The notes: a model not told the origin generated them from the letters alone. Shown: positions 43,907 to 53,983, numbered from the stretch's first letter. The stretch: DNA of 64,000 nt from Candidatus Electrothrix scaldis (GCA_033584155.1 CP138355.1:2303826-2367825), one strand, 5' to 3'. A program made the numbers and translations.

Positions 43907-43926
43907 AAAAAACTCCGGCGGGAGTT
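43907..43926 (-). terminator. Small hairpin with T-tract on the minus strand
   Basis: AACTCC and GGAGTT pair across a four-base loop, and the minus strand continues into a T-run. It resembles a weak terminator, but no minus-strand gene ends just before it. Confidence 0.35.
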
Positions 43927-44014
43927 AGCTGCTGAATTGAGCGGTGGTATAAAATACAGAATTTTTCGGAATATAAAAAGCACTGCAAATTATAAATGGA
44001 CAATAAAGAGAGAG

Positions 44015-44983
44015 ATGGACAGTCTGCTGGCTATATTACGCCGTACCGTCGAAAAACGTCTCGCCTGGGACGACACTGAAGTTTCCGCCTCACTCGGCAA
44101 ACCGGCGGTGTTTATCCTCACCCCGCCGCGTTCCGGTTCCACTCTGCTCAGGGTCATGCTGGCCGGGCATCCGGAATTGTTTGCGCCGCCCGAACTGGAA
44201 CTGCTGTCGTTCACGAACCTGAAACATCGCCGTGAGGGGCTGTCGTTGCGCCACGGCTATATGCTCAGGGGGCTGGTGCGCGCGGTGATGGCATTGCGCG
44301 AATGCGGTGAAGCTGAAGCCGAAGGGCTTGTCAACGAGTGGGAAGCCCGGGCCGTTCTGATGCCGGAGGTGTACGCGCAACTGCAGGAATGGTGCGGGTC
44401 GCGCATGTTGGTGGACAAGTCGGTGCATTACGCCCTGTCACCGAAAATTCTGCAACGGGCGGCCGACTGTTTCGGGCAGGCCCGGTTTATTCATCTGACC
44501 CGCCATCCCCAAGCCACCCTGCAATCCATTGTATCCATGAAATTGGATAAAGAACTGTTCGGCGGCGTGAGCGCGGGTGCGGAGGAGATTGCCGAAGGAA
44601 TCTGGACACTGAGTCATGAAAACATTCTCGGTTTTCTGGATCCAATCCCTGCCGGGCACCGGCTTCGGGTGCGTTACGAGGATCTGGTCTCCGCACCACA
44701 GGATGAGTTGGGGAGAATATGCGCGTTTCTGGGCATAGCATTTCATCCCGCCATGCTGTTGCCTTATGCGGAACGGCGGCAGCGCATGACCGACGAGATC
44801 GGTCCTCAGGATCCCAATTTTCATCGACATCAGGGCATCGACGCCCGGCTGGCCGAGGCATGGCGGGACAGCGGGCATGTTGCTCTTTCGTCGGAAAGCA
44901 TGTGCATTGCCGACAAGCTGCACCGCCAGCAGTCCTGTTGCGGGACTCGAATCTGTCCACACCCCAGTTGGCCTGTTGGTTGA
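44015..44983 (+). CDS. Sulfotransferase family protein
   Basis: From the ATG at 44015, preceded by a GAGAG stretch, the product is 322 residues. The PAPS 5'-phosphosulfate loop is visible in LTPPRSGSTLLRVML. A second motif (IHLTRHPQATLQSI) gives the 3'-phosphate site arginine/serine region, and RVRYEDLVSAPQDEL matches the family's downstream conserved segment. It would transfer sulfate from PAPS to a hydroxyl or amine. The last 20-30 residues overlap the start of the NRPS frame, which runs in another phase, so the natural stop may have been changed by a frameshift. Confidence 0.82.
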   Translation: MDSLLAILRRTVEKRLAWDDTEVSASLGKPAVFILTPPRSGSTLLRVMLAGHPELFAPPELELLSFTNLKHRREGLSLRHGYMLRGLVRAVMALRECGEAEAEGLVNEWEARAVLMPEVYAQLQEWCGSRMLVDKSVHYALSPKILQRAADCFGQARFIHLTRHPQATLQSIVSMKLDKELFGGVSAGAEEIAEGIWTLSHENILGFLDPIPAGHRLRVRYEDLVSAPQDELGRICAFLGIAFHPAMLLPYAERRQRMTDEIGPQDPNFHRHQGIDARLAEAWRDSGHVALSSESMCIADKLHRQQSCCGTRICPHPSWPVG

Positions 44984-47370
44984 GGCGGCAGCGTGACCGG
45001 CTGTATCCGCAAAGACAGCAATACCTGTACCCGCTGCCCGAACAATTGGACGCAGCGGCTTTCAGTCAGGCTTTCGCAATGGTGATCAAGGCCAACCCGC
45101 TGTTGTGTCAAAGACTTGTCATAATGCGGGGCATCCCCCGATGGCAGCAGGGGGCGGTGCCTGAGCTGCCGGTCATCAAGCTGGACGGCAATGATGCGCG
45201 AGCCTGGACAGCGGGGGCCGAGCCTTCGGATGAGGGTGTACCCCGTTTTGCGTTGCTGCATTCAGCGGACGGCATCTGGCGATGGTGGATGGATCTGCCT
45301 GCGGTCATGCTGAATAAGGCCGGGGCACGGGGTCTGATACGGCGGATCTTGGCCTGTTACGGCCGGGAGTCGGCACTTGCGCCCGAACGGGAGCTGGAAG
45401 ATCAGCAGGCGCAACGCCGGGCCTATCTCGAATCGCCCCGATACGCCGAAGATCTGGCCTTTTGGCGGGATTTTCAGACCGCACCGATGAGCCGATGGTA
45501 TGCACGCCACCGCCATCCGGCTGCTGTAGCGGTTCATCACCGTCGTCTGGAACTGTCCGCAGCAGGACTGTTTGATAAGGACTGCTTACCTGCTGCACTG
45601 ACTGCGGCCCTGACGGTTTATCTACACTGCATCTGTCAGGAGCAGACCGTGGCTCTGGGACTGACTGTGGTCGAGCCCTCCCGTGATATCGGTCACCGAC
45701 AAAGCATCATCCCGCTGAACCTGGAGTGGCGCGACGAGGAAAATTTGGCTGAACTGCAGCAGCGGATACAGGCTCAAATTCATCAAACCGCTCCCCGTGC
45801 CCGACGCCTGCCGCCGGTCAGTTCACCTGTCGCACCTTTTTACAACGTGCTGCTGGAAATCGAAGACCCCGACGACCTCGCGCCCGTCAATCCGGCGGAG
45901 TTCAGCACTGACGTCATGGTGCTGCGCTGCCGTTACGATGCCGGGGCGCGGTTGGTGACGTGCGATTTTCAGCTCAATCAAGACCTCTTCCCGGAAGATC
46001 TGGTTCCTTTCGCCTTGGAGCAGTTCGCTCAAGCCGTGGCCTGCCTGGGCAATCCCGAGCAGCACCTCGGAAAGATCACGTTGTTGGGCGCGCGGGACAA
46101 ACAACTGTTAGAGGTTTGGAACGACACAACGATCGACTATCCGGCGGACAGAACTTTGGCCGATCTTTTTGAGGAGCAGGTTGAAAAAACTCCTGAAAAC
46201 ATCGCTGTTGTCTTCCCTTCGGCAGGCTCGGGGCGGGCTGAAGACGAGCGGCTGACCTACTGCGAACTCAACGAGAAAGCCGATCAGCTCGCTCATGCCC
46301 TTATTGAACACGGCGTTCAGGCCGACACCCTGGTGGGCATCTGCGCCGAGCGTTCCCTTGAAATGATCATCGGCCTGCTCGGTATCCTCAAGGCCGGAGG
46401 GGCCTATGTGCCCCTTGACCCGGATTATCCGGAGGAGCGGCTCCGCTTCATGCTGGAGGACTGCGGCGCGGAGATTCTCCTCACCCAGACCCGTCTCCAT
46501 GAACGGCTGCCCGGTTTTGCCGGAACCCTGCTTGATCTGGATGACCGGCAGCTTTATGCGGAACGATCCGCAGAAAATCCCCGGAAATGCTGCGGGCCGG
46601 AGCATCTGGCATATCTTATATACACTTCCGGCTCCACCGGCAGGCTCAAGGGCGTGATGGTGGAACATAGGGGAGCATTGAACTTAGCTTCTTTTCAAAA
46701 AAGAACTTACAATATCAGTACGCAAAGCCATATTCTGCAATTTTCCTCGCTGAGTTTCGATGCTGCAACCTGGGAAGTATTGATGGCGATTACCGGCGGT
46801 GGCTCTCTGTATCTTTTTTCCTCAGACAGGATCAAGGCCGAAATACAGTCCTTGCTGAAAGAACATGCAGTCACTCACGCCACTCTGCCGCCTTCCGTCG
46901 CACATACTCTTGACGAGAAACAGCTCGAAACGGTGCAGTATCTGACTGTTGCCGGTGAGGCCTGTCCGTCAGATCTGGCTGCCAGATTTTCGCAGGACAG
47001 AGTATTTATCAATGCCTACGGTCCGACAGAGACAACGGTTTGTGCCAGCATGACCGACATGCTCTCGGAGCATGAAACACCGCATATCGGCCATCCCATC
47101 GCCAACACCCGCATCTACATCCTTGACGGGAATCTGCAGCCCCTTCCCCCCGGCATTCCCGGCGAACTCTGCATTGCCGGAGCCGGTCTGGCGCGGGGTT
47201 ATCTGAACCGTCCCAATCTGACGGCGGAAAAATTCGTCGAGGTGGAGATTTTCGGAAAAACCGAGCGCATCTACCGAACCGGCGACTTGGCCCGCTGGAG
47301 AGCCGACGGCAATCTGGAATATCTTGGCCGCCTTGATCATCAGATCAAGCTGCGGGGCTTTCGTAACTAA
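44902..47370 (+). pseudogene. Truncated NRPS: degenerate condensation region and adenylation domain
   Basis: The frame is open from 44719, but protein-like sequence starts only near 44902 (GTG, or a fusion with the sulfotransferase). The first 400 residues resemble a condensation domain without the HHxxxDG motif. An adenylation domain follows: LTYCELNEKAD, AYLIYTSGSTGRLKG (A3), NAYGPTETTVCAS (A5), GELCIAGAGLARGY and YRTGDLARW (A7). The frame ends at KLRGFRN, exactly where motif A8 (KLRGFRIE) should continue. An IS66 copy starts at 47363, so the carrier domain and everything after it are lost. The pocket residues read approximately D-A-W-T-T-A-A-V-C, close to the known Phe code. The gene cannot make a complete synthetase. 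Confidence 0.85.
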
Positions 47371-48485
47371 TCACAGGGTATCGAAACTAAAAGAATTAGT
47401 AGCGGCCCTTTCCGTAATCTGCTAGAGTTACATTCACTATAATGTAATCTCTTTTTTCGTGACATATCCAATTTTGCCCTGATGTCCGCTGATAATCCTC
47501 TACCCGACGATCTCAAAATAACCGAAGTCGATCTTGCCGCCACTCCTCCGGCAGTATTGGATCTGGTGCGGATTCTTGCTGCCGAGAATGCTGCATTGCG
47601 CAAGCGGGTAGAAGAGCTGGAGGCCAAGCTCGGAGAAAATTCATCAAATTCCAATAAGCCACCGTCTTCCGATTCTCCCTACGATGAAAAAGGGGAAACT
47701 GAGGATAAGAAAAAGAAGGGGCAAGGATCGCAGAAACCACCCAAAAAGCGCAAAGGATCACGGCAGAAATTCATGTCGCCCACGGAAACGCAGGATGTAA
47801 CGCCCTCCACCTGTTCCTGTGGCTGCAGCAGCTTCAAAAATCTCGAACCATACTATACCCACCAGCACATCGAACTCCCCGAAATCGTGATGTCGGTCAT
47901 TCATTTCACCCTGTATAAAGGGGAATGCACTGGCTGCGGAAAAACCGGTAAAGGATACGTTCCCGGAGAATTCCAGGCTGGCTTCGGTCCGAGATTCACA
48001 GCCCTGGTCGGCGAGATCAGCGGTATTGACGGCAATAGCCGCGAGACCGTTCAGACATTCTGCTCTTCTGTCCTCGGTGTTCCCGTCAGCCTTGGAGCTA
48101 TACAAAAAATCATTGATCGGGCCTCGGCAGCGGTCAAACCGCATTATGAAACTATACGGGACGTAGCCCGAAGCCAGGATGTCAATTATCTCGACGAAAC
48201 TACTTGGAAAAAAGGCGGCAAAATCCACTGGCTGTGGGTTATGACCAATTCAACGGTCGCCTATTTTATGATTCATCGACACCGATCCAGGGAAGCCTTT
48301 GAACAGCTTATCGGTATCTGGGAAGGTATTCTGGTCAGTGACGGTTACAGGCTCTATCAAAGCTGGGTCAATGGCCGCCAAACCTGCCTTGCCCATCTGA
48401 TACGCAGAGCACAAGGACTATCCGAGCGTGATAACCCGGAGCTTGCTAAATGCGGCAAATGGGCTGCCGCCGAACTGAGACGATT
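47363..48485 (+). mobile_element. IS66-family element, copy 1 (3' end missing)
   Basis: The copy begins with the terminal sequence GTAACTAATCACAGGGTA directly after the NRPS fragment. It carries the complete upstream region and the first 334 codons of the transposase, and then stops at the terminal repeat of copy 2. Its right end and its target duplication are missing, so the truncation happened when copy 2 arrived or by a later deletion. Confidence 0.85.
47367..47442 (+). repeat. 76-bp perfect inverted repeat, left arm
   Basis: These 76 bases are the exact reverse complement of 51630-51705. They are the 5' ends of two oppositely oriented IS66 copies. A pair of this length can drive inversion or hairpin formation of the intervening 4.2 kb. 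Confidence 0.9.
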
Positions 48486-48489
48486 GTAA
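47482..48489 (+). pseudogene. IS66-family transposase, truncated
   Basis: The frame gives 335 residues, the last one or two contributed by the invading terminal repeat. It has an N-terminal coiled coil (ENAALRKRVEELEAKLGE), a zinc-finger-like region (CSCGCSSF, CTGCGK) and part of the DDE core (VNYLDETTWKKGGK, ILVSDGYRLYQSW). The full-length copy next to it has 468 residues and only a few differences (for example Asp/Glu substitutions). The final catalytic glutamate region is missing, so this copy is inactive. Confidence 0.93.
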
Positions 48490-48505
48490 CTAATCACAGG
48501 GTAGC

Positions 48506-49912
48506 TCAAGCGGCCTGTCTGATCCAATCTAAGTCGGGAGTCTGTTGCCTGAAATAAGAACGCACAGCATCGGTGAGCACCTCAAACGTGGATTTGCCTT
48601 GCAATCTGCATGTCTGGCGCAGCGAGAGAATTCGCTCAACCCATCGATTTCCTTTGTCGCTCTTTGTTCCCTGGCTGCGTTTTCGCCAGAGCACGGCGAA
48701 GCGAATCATTCGTTCAGCAAAATTGTTGGTGGGATCCACCCCCTCCTCAAACAGGAAGGTAAAAAGTGAATCCATTTCATCCTCAATATGGCGGACAAAC
48801 TTCCCCGCATCACTGTCGCAGTCGCGATACAGCGCAATAAGTCGGCAAAGCCGGGCATAAAATGATGACCATTCACCCTGAGTTGGTGGATTCTTCGCCA
48901 TTTTACACAATCGTCTCAGTTCGGCGGCAGCCCATTTGCCGCATTTAGCAAGCTCCGGGTTATCACGCTCGGATAGTCCTTGTGCTCTGCGTATCAGATG
49001 GGCAAGGCAGGTTTGGCGGCCATTGACCCAGCTTTGATAGAGCCTGTAACCGTCACTGACCAAAATACCTTCCCAGATACCGATAAGCTGTTCAAAGGCT
49101 TCCCTGGATCGGTGTCGATGAATCATGAAATAGGCGACCGTCGAATTGGTCATAACCCACAGCCAGTGGAGTTTGCCGCCTTTTTTCCAGGTGGTTTCGT
49201 CGAGATAATTGACATCCTGGCTTCGGGCTACGTCCCGTATGGTTTCATAATGCGGTTTGACCGCTGCCGAGGCCCGATCAATGATTTTTTGTATAGCTCC
49301 AAGGCTGACGGGAACACCGAGGACGGAAGAACAAAACGTCTGAACGGTCTCGCGACTGTTGCCGTCAATCCCGCTGATCTCGCCGACCAGGGCTGTGAAT
49401 CTCGGACCGAAGCCAGCCTGGAATTCTCCGGGAACATACCCTTTGCCGGTTTTTCCGCAGCCAGTGCATTCCCCTTTATACAGGGTGAAATGAATAACCG
49501 ACATCACGATTTCGGGGAGTTCGATATGCTGGTGGGTATAGTATGGTTCGAGATTTTTGAAGCTGCTGCAGCCACAGGAACAGGTGGAGGGCGTTACATC
49601 CTGCGTTTCCGTGGGCGACATGAATTTCTGCCGTGATCCTTTGCGCTTTTTGGGTGGTTTCTGCGATCCTTGCCCCTTCTTTTTCTTCTCTTCAGTTTCC
49701 CCTTTTTCATCGTAGGGAGAATCGGAAGACGGTGGCTTATTGGAATTTGATGAATTCTCTCCGAGCTTGGCTTCCAGCTCTTCTACCCGCTTGCGCAATG
49801 CAGCATTCTCGGCAGCAAGAATCCGCACCAGATCCAATACTGCCGGAGGAGTGGCGGCAAGATCGACTTCGGTTATTTTGAGATCTTCGGGTAGAGGATT
49901 ATCAGCGGACAT
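48506..49912 (-). CDS. IS66-family transposase, full length
   Basis: The 468-residue protein has the helical N-terminus, zinc-binding segment (STCSCGCSSF, ECTGCGKTGKGYVPGEF) and a complete DDE core, with the Glu-containing end in DPTNNFAERMIRF. It ends WIRQAA right inside the terminal repeat. The catalytic residues appear intact, but the IS1380 insertion sits about 40 bases upstream of the start and removes the native promoter end, so expression is doubtful. Confidence 0.95.
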   Translation of the reverse strand: MSADNPLPEDLKITEVDLAATPPAVLDLVRILAAENAALRKRVEELEAKLGENSSNSNKPPSSDSPYDEKGETEEKKKKGQGSQKPPKKRKGSRQKFMSPTETQDVTPSTCSCGCSSFKNLEPYYTHQHIELPEIVMSVIHFTLYKGECTGCGKTGKGYVPGEFQAGFGPRFTALVGEISGIDGNSRETVQTFCSSVLGVPVSLGAIQKIIDRASAAVKPHYETIRDVARSQDVNYLDETTWKKGGKLHWLWVMTNSTVAYFMIHRHRSREAFEQLIGIWEGILVSDGYRLYQSWVNGRQTCLAHLIRRAQGLSERDNPELAKCGKWAAAELRRLCKMAKNPPTQGEWSSFYARLCRLIALYRDCDSDAGKFVRHIEDEMDSLFTFLFEEGVDPTNNFAERMIRFAVLWRKRSQGTKSDKGNRWVERILSLRQTCRLQGKSTFEVLTDAVRSYFRQQTPDLDWIRQAA

Positions 49913-49956
49913 CAGGGCAAAATTGGATATGTCACGAAAAAAGAGATTACATTATA

Positions 49957-51629
49957 CCTAAATCCTGCAATTGATCTTTTTGGCTCAAATGACTAACCAT
50001 TTGGTGTTGTAGAAAACCAAAAATTCTGAAAATAGTTATCAGTTGATAGTAAAAAACACCGAAAAGTGCTGTTTCCAGATAAGCAGATGCCTCTTTAAGG
50101 CTGATCAAGTAGAATATTTTGCCCCACAAGACGCACTAATCCTGTTGATGGAAAAAAATATTTCAAAAAAAGAGGTAGTAGTGCTGGTCAGTACAGCCCC
50201 ACCGCCACCCAGTCATCCCACTGAGTGGAATACAGCATTCGTTCGGGAACAAATAGCTTTTGCTGCCGTCCACCAGTAGTATACTTCCCAGCCACCCGAA
50301 CGAGAAATGTACGAATTGTACCTGGCTCCCAGCGACGTAATACAGCATTACCGCTCAATAAAGCCATCCATCGTATCGTGTTGTATGCCAGAATAGCAGT
50401 TTGAAACAACACACTATTTGCCCAGAAATCTTCTGTCTTGATATGTACCAACGCAGTCTGGTTTTTTGCTTCCTCAATCCAGGTTTCACAAGTTGCTCGT
50501 TGGCCGTATCGTTTGTGGACCTGCCATGGATCAGCAATCTCACTGACCACATAACAGAAGTAATCGAACTCCTTCATCTCAAACAGGGTCGCTGGTTTTG
50601 CCGGGTCAGCCGGTTTCTCTCTGCGGACCGCAACAAAGAGTCGGGTCGAAGACCAGGTCGTACATTTATGAAAAAAGATACATTGTTCCCAACCGGCCTG
50701 CCCGGGGACCGGCTCCCAGGATTGTTTGGACAGAAGGGTGACCAGCCCCTTGAGCTTAACCTTGATCAGGTAACTATGACCATACTGATCCAAAAGATCA
50801 AGCAGGGCACCAACAAAAAACCGCTGTCGCCCCTGAACAAAATCCGGGTTCCATTGGGAAGGTGTGCCAGAAGTTGCTTGGTAAACTCGACAATACCATT
50901 ACTTGTATAGGCATTGCCGCATCGAAGCCACCCTTGCAATATCTCTTTGCTTTCAGCGCAAAATGCAAGCAGAGGATGATACGATTTTGCACCGCGTTTA
51001 TGTGGATTAAACCCTTTGGCCGCTCCTTGCTGAGAACCGTATACCGTCTTTTCTGTGGAATCCACATCAACAACCAGACAGTGGGCTGCACCGACTTTAC
51101 TTTTCCCGGATCGCAATCCCTTACGCCACATGCGAGCACGCAACCGATGATTAAGAACTTCCAGGTTATTGATATGACGATAGCTGAATGTTCGAAAAAG
51201 GCGGCCAAAGGTTGTTTCGTCCGGGATTAACCGCCATCCTGCTATCCGGCAAAGTACGCTATCTGCCCAGACTGTTGCAATATTGCTGATAGAACGAGCT
51301 CCGCCGATAATAGCTATCAAAGGGAGAAATATTATATCAACTGCATCATAAGTGGCGGTGGCTCCGCGTTGATGTTCTAAAGTTTCCTGGATAAGCTGGC
51401 CAACATTATGTTTTTGCAGGAACTTTACGGCAGGAATCAAGCCTGCCTGTGCTGTAACCCCTTTTGCTCCTTTATTAATTTGTATTTTTTTGGGCGAGAC
51501 TCGGGCAGATCGTTTATTCTGTTTAGACTTCATAAAAATAGTGACCCTCTTCTGTAGTAATTTTACCTTTAACATATTGAGGATTATACTATTTTTACGA
51601 TACCCTTTCAACTAATTGCAGGATTTAGG
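49957..51629 (-). mobile_element. IS1380-family element A (1,673 bp)
   Basis: The ends are perfect 16-bp inverted repeats (CCTAAATCCTGCAATT at 49957, complement at 51614-51629). The 5-bp direct repeats TTATA flank both sides (49952-49956 and 51630-51634). It interrupts the upstream region of IS66 copy 2, and copy 1 shows the uninterrupted sequence CACTATAATGTAATC. Confidence 0.92.
50188..51533 (-). pseudogene. IS1380-family transposase with a frameshift
   Basis: Two frames together make one transposase. The N-terminal frame (from the ATG at 51533, or 51611) covers LVVDVDSTEKTVYG and RILFRGDSGF, and the C-terminal frame covers FDYFCYVVSE and ATCETWIEEAKNQ. They meet at a run of six T residues (50815-50820, minus strand). 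One more T would give RGDSGFFVGALLD and a continuous protein. Either the element is inactivated, or it uses slippage at the T-run. IS1380 elements are not generally known to need frameshifting. Confidence 0.85.
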
Positions 51630-51705
51630 TTATAGTGAATGTAACTCTAGCAGATTACGGAAAGGGCCGCTACTAATTCTTTTAGTTTCGATACCCTGTG
51701 ATTAG
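51630..51705 (-). repeat. 76-bp perfect inverted repeat, right arm
   Basis: The exact reverse complement of 47367-47442; it is the outer 5' end of IS66 copy 2, separated from its transposase gene by IS1380 element A. Confidence 0.9.
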
Positions 51706-51709
51706 ATAC

Positions 51710-52108
51710 CCTACGCTTGGCAACCCGTTGGTGAACATATTGAAATTCCCAGCTCAAAGAGTAAACGTCTGAATGTTTTATGATTTATCGACCGTAATTG
51801 TAAGTTTGAATCATTTGTTTTTGAAGGCAGTGTCACATCTGAAGTTGTTGTTGCTTGTTTTGATCAATTTGTACAAAAAATTACCAAGAAAACAGTAGTA
51901 GTTATTGATAATGCTTCAATGCATACTTGTAAAAATTTCCAAAAAAATATTGAAAAATGGGAGAAACAGGGGCTTTTTATCCAAAATATTCCTGCATATT
52001 CGCCAGAATTAAACAAAATTGAAATATTATGGCGGAAAATAAAATACGAATGGCTCGACTTTTCCGCATATGAATCATTCAAAGCTCTGAAAAATGCTCT
52101 ATATGATA
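51710..52108 (+). pseudogene. IS630-family transposase remnant, part 1
   Basis: The frame reads YAWQPVGEHIEIPSSKSKR, then an internal TGA (LNVL-stop-FIDRN, where glycine is expected). It continues with TVVVIDNASMHTCKNFQ and IPAYSPELNKIEILWRKIKYE, the DDE core of IS630. The N-terminal third is gone, cut by IS66 copy 2. The C-terminus is separated by IS1380 element B and resumes at 54086. Confidence 0.88.
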
Positions 52109-52321
52109 CCTAAATTGAGCGATTCATGGTCTGGGTAAAGCAATTCCGGTAAGAAAAGCTCAATTTTTTAAAAATTGGTTCTCAGGGGAAAACAAAAACA
52201 CCTCTGAATATAGCTTTTCTTCAGATCCGTTACGTTTTGGGGCCAATTTCCGCAGTTTTCATGAAAATTGGGCGCACTTATCCTGTCTGAATTCAAATTG
52301 AGAATTGCCAGAGATGCTCAC

Positions 52322-53728
52322 CTAGTGTTGTAACACAGGGGGCTCAATACACCTTTTTAACATTTCGGCTAATTGAAGCCCTTCAAAAGCACACCGGGCC
52401 ACTTTTAATACAACCTGACCGCTGTGCCTGACAATTTTACCCGCTACATCTATCAGTTGACGGCGCACTGTTGATGCATAGGCTGTTATTGAAACTACGG
52501 GAGAAGCTGCATCCTCTTTGAATGATTCAAAAAGAAAAAAGCCGACCAGTAGCATGTAATACCACGCAGCGTTTGGAGTGAATCGAGTGAACGGCAGTTG
52601 TTCATGGCCAAAATCCTTGAAACCTCGGTTAACCAACTCGTCGCTACCGCGTACATGATACCCTGCAACAATAGCGTTGGCACTTACATATTCTGACATA
52701 ACTCCCGCCTTTTCAAGAAGTTCGTCAATAGTTCCGCCACGCCCAAGATTTGTAATGATCACGGTGTCTGGACCAGTTCCTGGAAGCCGAAGCTGAGACC
52801 CGTGGTTGCACAGGCGACAGTATATAGCACGTCGAAATTGCTTCCAATTACCCCTTTTAGTGCCGAATTCCGCATACTCCCAAATATCTTTCTTACCGGG
52901 TGCGGCAAAACGCCTCCAACGGGTTGTCTCACTTGCAAATTCTTTTATATCTTTATACATCTTCCCACCACAGATATAACCAACACCAAGTTGCTCACAA
53001 AATTCAAAAATCTTCTGGTCGAAAAAACCACTGTCCATTCGGATAACAATCGGGACATCATGTCGATATTCCTTTCTGATGCGATTCACAATATGCAATA
53101 TCATTTTTTGGACAGTGTCACCGTGATTCGAGTGCTTATCACCACCGCGAAAAACCGCATCTACAAAAAATCTTCCCCAGTTCATCTGTAACGGCTGGAA
53201 TCCTTTCTTTTTTTTATAGGTCGGTTTTACTCCATGTCGACACTCTGCGTCATCGTTTTCCATAACCATTGTATCAATGCCGAGTTCAACAACGGCTGGC
53301 TTGGTTATATTCAATCGCCAAATGAACAGTTTCTGCAGCAGACGTCGAAAAACAAACACTTTAACAAAAGAAAAATTGCCGAAAAAACGCTTGATTGTAT
53401 GCGAGGAGGCCATGTCATCCTCTGATGTCTCTATACAGGCGGCATAGCCCTTATCTGCCTTAAGATCGTCAAAGTACACCAGATGTCGACTGGTTCCGTC
53501 CATCATGAAACAGAATATCTGCTTGAATATCTCAACCGCCGATGCACCTTTTTTGCTTTTTCTCAGATCGCCGAACAAACTCTCAATAATAGGGAATAAT
53601 GAAATACCATGCAGGTACGCTATAAAAAGAGACAGACCTGACCGACTGGTCAAACAGTCGTCAGTTATGTCAATATAATTAATTTTCAGGTCACTTTTTC
53701 GATAGGTCGTGTTTTTTTTCTTCTTCAT
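52322..53728 (-). CDS. IS1380-family transposase
   Basis: The 468-residue transposase is intact. It has an N-terminal DNA-binding part, the core Asp in VELGIDTMVMEND, the IS1380-typical VIRMDSGFFDQKIFEF and a C-terminal Glu-containing region (YHVRGSDELVNRGFKDFG). It is distantly related to the transposase of element A. A MITE-like insertion lies 31 bases upstream of its start, which may change its expression. Confidence 0.93.
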   Translation of the reverse strand: MKKKKNTTYRKSDLKINYIDITDDCLTSRSGLSLFIAYLHGISLFPIIESLFGDLRKSKKGASAVEIFKQIFCFMMDGTSRHLVYFDDLKADKGYAACIETSEDDMASSHTIKRFFGNFSFVKVFVFRRLLQKLFIWRLNITKPAVVELGIDTMVMENDDAECRHGVKPTYKKKKGFQPLQMNWGRFFVDAVFRGGDKHSNHGDTVQKMILHIVNRIRKEYRHDVPIVIRMDSGFFDQKIFEFCEQLGVGYICGGKMYKDIKEFASETTRWRRFAAPGKKDIWEYAEFGTKRGNWKQFRRAIYCRLCNHGSQLRLPGTGPDTVIITNLGRGGTIDELLEKAGVMSEYVSANAIVAGYHVRGSDELVNRGFKDFGHEQLPFTRFTPNAAWYYMLLVGFFLFESFKEDAASPVVSITAYASTVRRQLIDVAGKIVRHSGQVVLKVARCAFEGLQLAEMLKRCIEPPVLQH

Positions 53729-53759
53729 GGTACTTCACCCGGAGGGTTGCAAATCAATT

Positions 53760-53983
53760 GGGTGCGGCTCTTCTAAATCAAAGCTAGGGTATTGAAAAAG
53801 TGCCAATACTTCATTTCACTTTAAGTGCTATTTGTCTAAACTGCTCCTGTTAATGTGGTGGTAATTATGGGGTCTATTTTTACCGGATTAAAAGTAGAGC
53901 GGTTCGAGCGAATAACACTCAATTTGAAATCTACAATTGATATATTATAAATATGTTAACATCAAAACAGAAGAGCCGCACCC
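53760..53983. mobile_element. MITE-like 224-bp element with 9-bp target duplication
   Basis: GGGTGCGGCTCTTCT at 53760 is the exact inverted repeat of 53969-53983, and the 9-bp direct repeat AAATCAATT flanks both sides (53751-53759, 53984-53992). There is no gene inside, so it is non-autonomous. The GGCTCTTC core resembles ISL3-family ends, but those usually give 8-bp duplications. Confidence 0.85.

Larger units (their letters stand above)
48486..51709 (-). mobile_element. IS66-family element, copy 2, carrying an IS1380 insertion
   Basis: The left end is GTAACTAATCACAGGGTA at 48486, and the right end reads inward as GTATCTAATCACAGGGTA, one mismatch apart. Removing the IS1380 insertion and one copy of its 5-bp duplication leaves about 1.55 kb. 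The element encodes only the large transposase, as in the single-gene IS66 subgroup. No 8-bp target duplication flanks it: the left side is IS66 copy 1 and the right side is an IS630 gene. Confidence 0.85.

Noticed and set aside
47482-48489. A short functional IS66 transposase of 335 residues
   Set aside because: The frame ends exactly at the terminal repeat of the neighbouring IS66 copy, so it is a truncated gene.
51864-52082. Minus-strand open frame opposite the IS630 remnant
   Set aside because: The plus strand there carries clear IS630 DDE motifs, so the minus frame is a shadow.
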